A stretch of DNA of 64,000 nt from Bactericera cockerelli (lineage: Eukaryota; Arthropoda; Insecta; Hemiptera; Triozidae), in contig CM044956.1 of the NCBI GenBank assembly GCA_024516035.1, positions 8,915,997-8,979,996 on the forward strand, read 5' to 3'. Shown here piece by piece: positions 44,146 through 54,200 of the stretch; position 1 is the first letter of the stretch; each line of letters starts with the position of its first letter. The notes under the pieces were generated by a model. It had not been told where the DNA came from. It made no database searches and saw only the letters and a program-made list of their open reading frames with translations. The translations under genes and the position numbers were made by a program.

Positions 44146-44312
44146 TAATAATAATAATATCGCCTTATTTATACTGCCCGATTAGAACTATGAAATTCCC
44201 ATGTTTTCAGCCGTAAGCCCAAGACATACTATTATGTGGTAAAAATACCCATTGGGAGGATAACAACTTGTCATGTCCCGCCTGAGTTTTGAACCCACGA
44301 ACTCTGGAATTT
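44146..44312 (-). mobile_element. SINE-A copy, head truncated
   Basis: ataatatcgccttatttata, cagccgtaagcccaagacat, catgtcccgcctgagttttg. It stops within the tRNA-like head where the LINE remnant begins. Confidence 0.7.
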
Positions 44313-44339
44313 TTGGACAGAATAAGGAACAAATAAATT

Positions 44340-44582
44340 AGAAACAGAATCAAGACAAAAATTATGTAAGTAAGAAAGTTGGGAGAATAGAAGTGAGAGA
44401 AGGAAGAAAGAGAGGTAGACCAAAGAAGAGATGGGAGGACTGTGTGAATAGTGATATAAGAGAGAAGGGAATGAGAGGTGACGAGTGGCAGGATCAGACC
44501 AAGTGGAGGACTCTATCGAGAAACGCCGATCCCCGTCTAAACGGGAAAAGGTACAGTGTAGGAAATGATGATGATGATGATG
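44340..44582 (+). mobile_element. 3' remnant of a LINE (RTE-like) ending in (GAT)n
   Basis: The plus strand encodes GRKRGRPKKRWEDCVNSDI and TKWRTLSRNADP, the RGRPxxRW...WRxLxRxADP signature found at the C-terminus of RTE-like and related LINE polymerases. It is followed by a (gatgat)n tail. The rest of the element is missing (5' truncated). Confidence 0.7.
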
Positions 44583-45029
44583 GAAGTATTGTGTTTTTTT
44601 CCTATAGAACAGGTTAACGGTGATCACTCTGTGTCATAATAATTCCGTGTGCGTAAGATAGACACCGATACCCATCGCCCGGTGGAGACAAGATTGTATG
44701 GACACCAGTGTCTAGAATCTAATAGACTCCTGTCATGTTCATAATACTTTGTTTGGGCAAGCAAATAAAAGTAATAAAACCAAACAAATAATTTCCAATC
44801 AAATAAAATCAAACCAAACGTTATGAAGGTTACCCAAATATATCAATCAGGTGGTCTGTTTTACCATAGCCTTCACGTATCACGTACCCACATCACAGAC
44901 ATTGTGACGCATAGTGTTGACTGTCTGACACCTCTGAATGGTCTCGACGATAAAAATAAATAACAACACGAACTGTCATGTTTTTGATTTGACAAATTTG
45001 TGTCACCAATAAATACGTTCATAGCACGT

Positions 45030-45135
45030 TGAATAGAGCAGTTCTCGTAAGATTGCTGAGGTTATGCAACGTTTAGCGTGGTGAAAACTTTACGCACCCC
45101 CAGGTTTGAGCCTTCGTGATGCTGACTACACTCGG
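45030..45135 (+). mobile_element. SINE-H fragment, old
   Basis: 5S-like head, diverged: gttgaatagagcagttctcg, gctgaggttatgcaacg, then ttcgtgatgctgac. Confidence 0.55.
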
Positions 45136-45667
45136 ACAGGCTGATTCAAGCTAGAAGAGGTCAATATAAATACGCCTTTGAAATAAGCTTGATGAGTTTT
45201 GCGGGTATAAAATTTGTAATAACTAACTACGAGACAAAGTAATGTAATATTCTTCTGGATTGGATTTTGTATGCGCGCCTGACAAATAATGTAGCTATGC
45301 AATGTACATTATATTAAAGTTTTTTAGGTTTCGTTTTTTTTTTTTTTTTTTTGAAATGTGAATTTTGCGATAATAGCAGTAGATTCAATGTTTTCCAGAC
45401 AAATTTAAATAATTAACATTCAGCCCTGGAGTTATGTTCACCATAAATAATTTTTTCCCTGTTTGAAATATTGAGAGAATAAAACATATCTGTTCACATC
45501 ACCATACATATTTTTTTCCCTGTTTAGTCATGGTTTTATAGGTGATCATTTTTTTTGTACAAGGTGGTCCAATAATTTGGTTTTTGGTGTCAAATTTTGA
45601 CTTTTAAATTAGAAGCCCTATTTTTGAGGGATAGTTTCAATTATCTTAAAAAGATTTGCGAAATCAC

Positions 45668-45840
45668 GAAAAAATACACAGCCAATTATGGACACAATAA
45701 TTCTTTTTGAATTTCAACTTTTATAATCACTAGAATCAGAGATTTTTTCTGAATCCATCTACAGAACGTCTCCTATAGGTATGTATACAAAATTTCGTCA
45801 AAATCCGTTCAGTAGTTTCTAAGATTTGCGCGTTACAAGG
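45668..45840 (+). repeat. Dispersed repeat, also nested in the SINE-B at 42958
   Basis: Shares gccaattatggacacaata and acaaaatttcRtcaaaatc followed by a gcgtta motif with 42958-43258. Parent element not identified. Confidence 0.5.
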
Positions 45841-46187
45841 AATGTATTTAACAGACCGACACAAAGCCAAAGTTGCTCAGGAGGTTATGAAAGTTCCAGA
45901 AATATAAAAAAATTGAAATCGGAGCAAAAAATATTTTTTTTTTTTACAAAAACTAACACAATACCTACTTCCGATTTTGAGATACATGAAAGTTATAGTA
46001 CCTACTTGGTAAAAATATTTAAATGAAATGATATTTGTTTGTACCCTGCCATTGAACTGACAAAATATTATTTACAAAATTATAAACGACGTTGTTCTAG
46101 TGATATCATTGTTTTCGCGGTAAAACTAAAACATTCGTGTTTTTCCATCCTGTATCGGGTAATTTAACTAAATTAAGTTATCGTCAA

Positions 46188-46408
46188 CAGCCTCCGTGGC
46201 GAAACGGTTATGACTACTGCCCATAGTCCAGAGGTCTCGCGTTCGACTCCCGGTTGGGACACACTTTTCGAAGAAAATTCTGTCCCCTCCAAACACGTGA
46301 GGCTGGCATTTCCGGCTCTACCCAGCCTGGGTGAGGTTTTACCCTCCATTCCCAGCGAATGGAGGGTAAAACCCCCGTCCTGACTATCTATCTCAAATCA
46401 GGATGTTA
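46188..46408 (+). mobile_element. SINE-G copy
   Basis: Head gcctccgtggcgaaacggtt and B box cgcgttcgactcccggttg; ttcgaagaaaattctgtccc; core cccagcctgggtgaggtttt and cagcgaatggagggtaaaac. Confidence 0.85.
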
Positions 46409-46579
46409 AAACCGAATAGAATCAACTGGTCACAACAGATCTAATTAGGTCGCAGTGTTAATTGTAAGGGTTTCACTGAAAACCCTGCAACCAGGTCAGA
46501 TAATAAAAAAGTTATCGTCCACCTCAGGGTAAAACCACAGATAAGACTAGGTATAAAACTGGTTACGTCATAACAATAA

Positions 46580-46728
46580 CAAAAAAGTAACCCCGCCCTT
46601 TAGCTTAGTTAGGACATCTTTATAAGTTTTGTTATTCATCTTTTTTTCTTGTTGTTCATAATTTTTGTCATTTCTTGTTTGTATATAAATGTCCTATATT
46701 AATAAAGCATTCAAAAATACATAGACTA
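46580..46728 (+). repeat. Family T repeat
   Basis: aaccccgccctttagcttag, AT-rich middle, atgtcctatattaataaagc. It lies immediately beside the alternative laccase exon. Confidence 0.6.
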
Positions 46729-46753
46729 TACTTTTATTTCAAGAAATTCTTAC

Positions 46754-46820
46754 CTTCCACAATGACGAGTTCCAAAACTAAAAATAAAGGCAGGCTGATG
46801 AATTCCTTTGCTGTCCTCAT
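46754..46820 (-). CDS. Alternative first exon of the laccase gene (second signal peptide)
   Basis: ATG at 46820 opens 22 codons plus one base and ends GTGGAAG|gtaagaat. The peptide MRTAKEFISLPLFLVLELVI then VEG is a signal sequence. The exon has exactly the same length (67 nt), same phase and same closing VEG as the first exon at 42559-42625 (MKPKAGLISFFVSIILNFAV then VEG). Splicing to the exon at 41260 would give a full laccase with a different leader. The two exons look like an ancient exon duplication. Expression is not shown. Confidence 0.7.
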
Positions 46821-47799
46821 AATGTGGCAATTTTCCGATAAGCACAGAAATTTTTATGGAATTTAAATAAAACAAAGTTGTTGAAAAACTACTTTACAAT
46901 TTACAATAATAATTTGTAAATCAAATTTCATGTAAAGCTGATCCAGAGATAAAGGTGTGACGTTAAAAGAAATTGACAGCGAAATGATATCTTGTAAAAA
47001 AACGGGGAAAATGCATTGCCCAATGTAGAAATGTGCAACATATTTTATTAATCTTGAAAAACATGTGGCTTCAAAACGATGCAAAATAATTTATAGGTAT
47101 TGCATGCATTTTTATTTTCCTTGTGTGAAAAAAGTACTCAATACATTATTATTGTTTGGGGTGGCATATTTCATGTCCAGTGTTCATTGCAAAATACAAA
47201 TGTCTATTTCCCGTATTGTAAAAAAAAACAAAGAAATGTATTAGACTTAAAAAATCGATGTATTTCAAAATATAATTTTTTTTTTTTGAAAGTCGTGTGT
47301 TGTTCACCTCTCATTTACATAGATAAGTTCTTAATTATTGTTTTATGTACCATTAATATTATATTTAACATTCCAAAATCGCTAAAAATCAGACATTTTT
47401 GTTATTGAGAAAATAGTTTTGAGGAGTTAAAAAAAATAAAACAACAAAACAATTTAAAATTAACAATGATATCACTATCACAATAATTAGGTACTGTTTA
47501 ATCAATTTTACTCTAGGTAAATAAAGTTATCTTTAATCTTCACTTAACAATACGGAACACATCACTGAACATAATAACTATAGTGGTCGCAGTTTGAGGC
47601 TGTATAGTAGTGGGTTCATATACCGGTTACATTGAACATATCATAAAAATATGACCATGTGAAAGAAATGGAACATGTTTTTCTCCGTAAAATCAAACAT
47701 GATGATTTCAATGAGAATTTGTCTATTGTTGTGTTATGAAATAATAAATCCAGTTAATTTTTAAGGTTAAGGTTATCATATTAATTTGTGTTAATCACA

Positions 47800-47930
47800 A
47801 AAATGATGTCACAATTATAACTCCAACTCGCCTTACTAAAAATTGCCTTGTTTGGTACTCGAACCACCGACCTCTGGGTTACAAGTCCGCTGACTTAATG
47901 ACCTAGCTACTGAGATCGGGATGAAATGTA
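47800..47930 (-). mobile_element. SINE-E copy
   Basis: Minus: ccgatctcagtagctaggtc, cagcggacttgtaacccaga, then a diverged E body. Confidence 0.65.
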
Positions 47931-48221
47931 ATTATTTCAAAGATAATTATTATATGTCTATATTGTGATTTGTGTTATGTAATAATAAAAAAAACTTATA
48001 TGTTGGTATTAATTATATGTGGAGGTACTTACCTATTATTTCCTGGTCATACGTGAATCATATACCTACCTTGGACCTTGGCATAACAGTGTTTAAATAG
48101 GTATTGGATTTACCTTACCCCTTAGCACTTTAATCACTTCAACCTATGTAAACCAGGGTGCTGAAAATCCTATCTACCTCAAGATTCATGAATGATGCAA
48201 TATAAACGTATTATATAATAA

Positions 48222-48428
48222 TAATACTGTTTAGTGGAAAGAAACCACCAGGCGAGATTAATTCTCAAAACATTTTCTACCACTTAACCCTTATTATTAT
48301 GTGGTCACAAACTCAAATTAATGAGGAAAAATTCATGCCCTGGGTGGGATTCGAACCAATGGATCCCTACGCTACATGGATTACCAGACTAGCGCGTTGA
48401 CCACTTGACTACCAGTACACGGTTGTAT
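48222..48428 (-). mobile_element. SINE-B copy
   Basis: ataatactgtttagtggaaa, accaggcgagattaattctc, gggtgggattcgaaccaatg, ccagactagcgcgttgacca. Confidence 0.85.
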
Positions 48429-49024
48429 AGTGTTATCATGATTCTTATCAATTACATTAAACAGGATGATAAATTACCAATCAGCTGATAAGTGCTGTTG
48501 GTGTGTTCATCAATAAAATGATGGTATAAATAATTTTTGAAGTTAAGCATTGACTAAAATTAAGTGTTGATTAAATAAAATCTATTGATTAGTGTGAAAA
48601 TTGATAAACGGGCCCTTATGGTAGTAACATTAGATGTACTAAAGAGACTATTTCCTATACATAATATTACATAAGTACTATGTCAGAGTAAATAAAGCAG
48701 TATTTAATTTGAACAAAGAGGGAAAAATAATATTCGTATATTAATTTTTATCGGCCATGCCTTATGTTGATTAATCTCCCTGTTATTCATATTTATTCTA
48801 TTTGTACAGCAGCTTGTCAGAAACATAAATCTTTACTTCATTATTCCACATTATTCAGGCGTATGATGTCTTTGTACAGCTTTCCTAACACAGTCGGTAC
48901 CTCATGAACTTTGAACGCGGAGAACCAGGGTTCAATTCTCGAAGAAGTGGAAAATTATTCGACACACTCCTTCAGTTCTATTATAGAATACGAGTATACC
49001 ACTCGTATCAGAATCACGTCATGT

Positions 49025-49478
49025 TGAGTTTTTGGAGTTTAACATCCCCTTTCAACTGCTAAGGTCATATTGAGGCGGAGTTTTACCCGACATTCGCTGT
49101 AAACTTAGCAAAAAGCTATTCACATTTTCCTCACCCAGTCTGGTTTGGGTCGACAGTAGCCAGCATAAATTAATAACTTTTGCGGGTAGAGCAGAATTAT
49201 AGGACTTTTTTATTTCCTTGAATAATTGAATATTGTACTTATTTTTGCCCTTTATTCTGCCAGTGGTTGCTGCTCGTATTGAAGCAGATACTCATTTTTT
49301 CTCACGAGGTATGTGTGAACTCGGTAGCATCCAAAGTACAGAGAAAAAAAATAGACTCCGCCAGGATTCGAATCGCGCTACTAACAGCCAGCATCAGGGG
49401 GGTTCGTGTTTGAATGGTCACCCATTCATCTTCTAACCTCGATGATCTTAGCTTGGGTGACAGAACGAGAACTGACGT
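49025..49478 (-). mobile_element. SINE-H split by a SINE-C insertion
   Basis: SINE-H halves at about 49025-49168 and 49385-49478. The inserted SINE-C (about 49169-49384) carries ggtagagcagaattatagga and cagtggttgctgctcg. A short duplication, agccagcat, flanks the insert. Confidence 0.75.
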
Positions 49479-49724
49479 ATCATCAGAATCACGTAATAGG
49501 CGATAGGGTACAAGCACCAATTATTCGACAGTTAAAGAAGCGACCATAATTTTAGGCACTGTTCTTTTAAAAAAAGTTTTTTTTTAAACAAAAAAAAGAC
49601 CCTTATAAAAATTTTACTAAGAAATTACAAAAAAAAAAGCGATCTCTGAGTTGATATTAGTAATTTTTTGTACCTTTTTTCTTCTGAATCTTCTGATATG
49701 AACAGGAATAAATTTATAGAGATA

Positions 49725-50012
49725 GGTGGAAGAGAAAGCCTCAGAAAGGCTTTAACTTCGCCCCTTGGTTCACTACATATTCTATTGAGTTCTTTTCATT
49801 TCATGTGTTGTGTTGCAGTATGTATTATGTATTTTGCCAATAAAGTATGAAATAATAATAATAAATTCAATAATGTATCCGTCTGGTAGAGCAGACTTCG
49901 TGATACTGGCATTCCGGCCCAATCCAGGCTGGGTGAGGTTTGTGAGTTTCCTGCGAATGGAGAGTAACACCCCCGTCCTGAGTTCTTGAATGAGACGTAA
50001 AACCCAGTTAAT
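49725..50012 (+). repeat. Family T fragment followed by SINE-G core
   Basis: About 49725-49860: ggtggaagagaaagcctcag, ttcgccccttgg, aataaagtatgaaataataa (T). About 49895-50012: cattccggcccaatccaggc, tgggtgaggtttgtgagttt, ctgcgaatggagagtaacac (G/H core without head). Confidence 0.55.
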
Positions 50013-50084
50013 AATAATAAAAAAGGTTATGAGAGACATGAGAGTTGTAAAGAAGTGCCGAAAATTATGGTCTCTTTTATCGCT

Positions 50085-50258
50085 TAAAAGACAATAACCC
50101 CACCCTTTAGTTAGGACATCTGTATATATTTTATCAATGTTGTTTATCTTTTTTTTTCTTGTTTATATTGTTCTCAATTTTGTATTTTAATTTTTATAAT
50201 TACTTGTTTGTACATAATATGTCCTATTAATAAAGAATTCAATAATAATCGCTGTCAA
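50085..50258 (+). repeat. Family T repeat
   Basis: aataaccccaccctttagtt, AT-rich middle, gtcctattaataaagaattc. Confidence 0.65.
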
Positions 50259-50299
50259 ATAGTTGGTACATATACCCTAGTTTATTTATATTGATGAAA

Positions 50300-50468
50300 T
50301 GCGTGTTACCCTCCTTACACGGGGAACTATACGTCGCTGATTAGCTACCCATATTAACTTCCTCTACCCTAGAATTGACATTGAGGTGGTCAACTACCAA
50401 GTTACGTAACTTTAACGATCTTACGAGAACTTGGAGTATTCAAGGTCCCATTGATGTTAATTCATAAA
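50300..50468 (-). mobile_element. SINE-H fragment, diverged
   Basis: Contains acgtaactttaacgatctta and cgagaacttggagtattcaa, then ggtcccattgatgttaattc, matching a decayed 5S-like head; core weak. Confidence 0.4.
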
Positions 50469-51142
50469 ACTAACAGAAGAATGTATGCAAACCCATCATT
50501 TCAATAATACGAGAACACAAATGATAATTAAAATTAAAATATGTACATTTGAATTATTTATTAAAACAATGCATGAAATTAAAGTTGAATAATGAATTAT
50601 TTTTTTGAAATGAAAGAACCGTAAAAATAACAATGACGAAAACACGCAATTTCAAGGTCGGAGGTTGTTGAAGAATCTCAAGATCTGATGGACAGGATGG
50701 TCAAGGATTTTTTTAAAAAGAAGATAGGTACGTCTTATTTAAATAATATGCGATATTTAAACATTTTATTTACAAAAAAATAAGTTATGGAAGAGATTAT
50801 TCTAGTATATCCATTAAAAAATAAAATCAGAACAGCCTCTAAAAAATTCTCATGACAACCCCTCTCCTGCACTGAACCGCAAAGTTCAGTATATTCCTCT
50901 GGTTGAAGGTCCACCATTGTTCTCTTCGGTGGGAAATAACAAATACATATATGATAATAGTATTATTAAATATTAAAATTATTATTATTATGAAAAATAT
51001 TTAACTCGGTTGGATGAATCACATACATGTGATATAATCGATTATATCACTATTATATAATCACGAAATAAACTCTTGATTTTGAGTCTTAAATTGAGTG
51101 AACTCTTCATTTTGAATCATAACTCTTGGTTATGAGTTTTGA

Positions 51143-51183
51143 ATCACCGCTTCTCGGTCTTTTGGCTAAGATCAAAGTATGGT
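51143..51183 (+). pseudogene. Truncated U2 snRNA 5' fragment
   Basis: The segment cgcttctcggtcttttggct followed by aagatcaaagt matches the conserved 5' end of U2 snRNA (stem I and the region toward the branch-site pairing element). The similarity stops after about 40 nt, so no functional U2 gene is present. It lies on the opposite strand just past the CRAL-TRIO stop codon. Confidence 0.8.
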
Positions 51184-51241
51184 TAGCTCATGATTTTGAG
51201 TAAGTTCTTGATTTTTGCTGTGATATTGTGAAACTTCTTCC

Positions 51242-54200
51242 TTACGTTGTTATGCCATATTCTCTCCATCCTGAAAAATAGAGACAAATATTTGGTATAG
51301 TATGAAAGAGACGACATCATCATCATAGGGTGGCGTCATCGTGAACGATGGTAGCCAGACAATGGAGGAATATCTCTGCACTTCTACCACTGTCTTTACA
51401 AGGAGAACCAAGCCAATGCTGGTCTACTCCCTGTTTATAGTCCCCCAGCCAGACTGCTGGTCTAATTCCTGTTTATAGTCCCCCAGCCAGACTGCTGGTC
51501 TCCTCCTTGTTTATAGGCCCCCAGCAAGAGATGACAATGACGATTAATGTATGTACAATAGTAAAATCTTCTCCTTCTTTCACTTTGCCTTTCCCCAAAC
51601 TTACTTGAGGTTGGCATTGCTCAACCTCTTCCACACGGTTGAGGTTGTTTGGTTCTGGCACTCCTGCACCCCCATAATAAGTAATAGGTTCCTGCGTCAG
51701 TGATATGTACCTCGGATTGTAGGCGGGGCTACCACTTTTTTTGGTTAACCAACCTCAGTTTCAGTAGCTTGATCGATAAGGCGGCGGACTTGTAACCTGG
51801 AGGTTGATGGTTTAAGTCCCGATTTAAGTGTAGATTTTATTATAATAAAACCTGGTCGCAGGGTTCCAGATGAAACACCATACAATTATTACAATTAACA
51901 CTGCGACCTGGTAAGATCTATTGTGACCATAGATTTAGTGTAGATTAAGTAAAGCGAGTTTGAGAAGTTGTGATATCGCGAAAGTGATTAACACAAATAT
52001 AGGTACCTCCAATAGTAGGCTTGGTAAACTAGTCATAGGTACGTACCTCGGATCTTGTCTTCATGCTGCGACACACACGCAAACAAAGCCTTGTTATTGT
52101 AGGCGGGACCGAGACCACCCCAGTCCTGAGGGATGTGTTTGGGTTCTATACAGGAGAACAGGGATGGCAAGCTCTTGCCGTGAACTTTAATCTGAAAAAT
52201 TGAACATGATGTTGTTGCCGTGAACTTTAATCTGAAAAATTGAACATGGGGTTGTTGCCGTGAACTTTAATCTGAAAAATGAAACATGGTATTGTTGCCG
52301 TGAACTTTAATCTGAAAAAATTGAACATGGTGTTGTTGCCGTGAACTTTAATCTGAAAAATGAAACATGGTATTGTTGCCGTGAACTTTAGTCTGAAAAG
52401 TTGAACATGGTGTTGTTGCCGTGAACTTTAGTCTGAAAAGTTGAACATGGTATTGTTGCCGTGAACTTTAATCTGAAAATTCGAATATGGTATTGTTGCC
52501 GTGAAGTTTAATCTAAAAAATTTAACATGGTGTTCTTGCCGTGAACTTTAATCTGAAAAATTGAACATGGTGTTGTTTCCGTGAACTTTAATCTGAAAAA
52601 TTGAAGATGATGTTGTTGCAGTGAACTTCAATCTGAAAAATTGAACATGATGTTTTTTTTAATTAGGGTTTAACGTCACTTTCAACTGCATGGTCAAATC
52701 ACACATGATGTTTTGTTAATGGTTATCTGTTTTTCGTACTCAGTACGAAACTTTTGTGGCCGGTTCTGTCAATTTTACGAAATTTCGGTTTGTTACGAAT
52801 CTAGGATTGAATACGCTAGTTCCAAAGGGATTTGTCAAATTAGCGCTAGTGTGCTTTTATTGAGTGAATACGAGCCAAGCGGAGGTTTTTTTTCCTTTAT
52901 TGATAGAACCGGCCAGTAGTGAGTTTAGTTAGTAGAGTAAACAATTACTAAGCCCGTTCGGGAAGCTCAGAGATCAAGGGGTCGGTCTGGTAATTCAGAA
53001 GTTGCGGCTTCAAAACCCAGCCGGGACATGACAAGTTATCCTCCCATTTGGGATTTCGACCACAAAATAATACGTCTTGGGCTTACTGCTGGAATAAACT
53101 AGACACCAACCTCAGTCTCGCAGTGGCGGACTCGTGACTGGAGGTCAGTGGTTCGAGTCCCATGTTCAGCAAAAAAAAAAATAATAATTTGATAATTAAT
53201 TGTATAATAAGCTATCCTCCTGTAATAGTTACGATATCACATCGCGATTAACACCAATATGATAACCTTATGTTATATACAGGATGTACCACCAAAGTTG
53301 GACACCTCAAATTGAAAAATGTGTAAAATTAGGCGAGGATTATTAATCCGTAGTAAAAATTAAAAAAAAACTCGGTTTAAAAAAAATAAAGTCATTATAT
53401 TTCACTTATGAACTACCCTATATTATTATTATTATTTTTTTTTTTTGCTACCTATTGAAAGTGCGTGTTTATATTACATAAACAACATCTAACCTTGTTA
53501 TCGAAAAATTAAACAAAATCGAGTTATTCGAGATTTAGAAAAAAAATTGGTCAAAAAAACCGCTCTGTTATGTAATATTTTAGTTTAAAAAAATACTCAA
53601 GAACCATAATTTAGATGCATTGCTAAAACCGCATAATTAGGAGATGTACCCTTGGCTTTTCATTTTTCAAAAATTCTCTCAGGGGCCGAGTAATTTGAGG
53701 TGTCCAACTTTGGTAGGACACCCTGTATACAGACAGGTACTCACTCTCTTTCTGAACTTCTCCTTGAGGAAGGGTGAGAAGCAGGCATACAGAGCGTCAA
53801 AGAAAAAGGGGGTGTTGATTATGTGAAGCTCCCGCAGCCTCATGGGAAATGTGTCCTGTGGGAAAAATAGGTGGGAATAATTATGGGAAATTTCTCGCTG
53901 TGAGACGTCAAACAGATACTCCACCAGCTTTGTTGGGCCAAAAGACATTAAGACAAATAACGGGCGCCGCCCTTGACAGGGTGGGCGGTTAGGAAGGGCA
54001 TCCAGCCGTAAAATGTAGAGGTAGGACTGCACTGGTAGTCCAGTGGTTAACGCGCTAGTCTGGTAATCCAGGTAGCGTAGGGATCCGTTGGTTCGAATCC
54101 CACCCAGTGCACGAATTTTTCCTCATTAATTTGAGTTTGTGACCACATAATAAAAAGACTCTGAGGGTTAGGTGGTAGAAAATGCTTTGAGTATTAACCT

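Larger units (their letters stand above)
43326..46753. other. First-intron or upstream region of the laccase gene
   Basis: No separate gene seen. It holds SINE and LINE debris listed individually. If the exon at 46754-46820 is used, this is intron. Confidence 0.5.
46821..51241. other. Region between laccase 5' end and CRAL-TRIO 3' end
   Basis: No convincing protein gene. AT-rich, with SINE-E, SINE-B, a SINE-H/SINE-C nest, family T, partial SINE-G and a U2 snRNA fragment listed separately. About 46830-47800 shows nothing I can name. Confidence 0.55.

Noticed and set aside
44271..44627. 118-aa minus-strand ORF
   Set aside because: Antisense of the RTE-like LINE remnant on the plus strand.
50735..50917. 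MVDLQPEEYTELCGS ORF as the last CRAL-TRIO exon
   Set aside because: No acceptor in the needed phase. The small exon at 51270-51242 fits phase, acceptor and a typical short C-terminal tail better.
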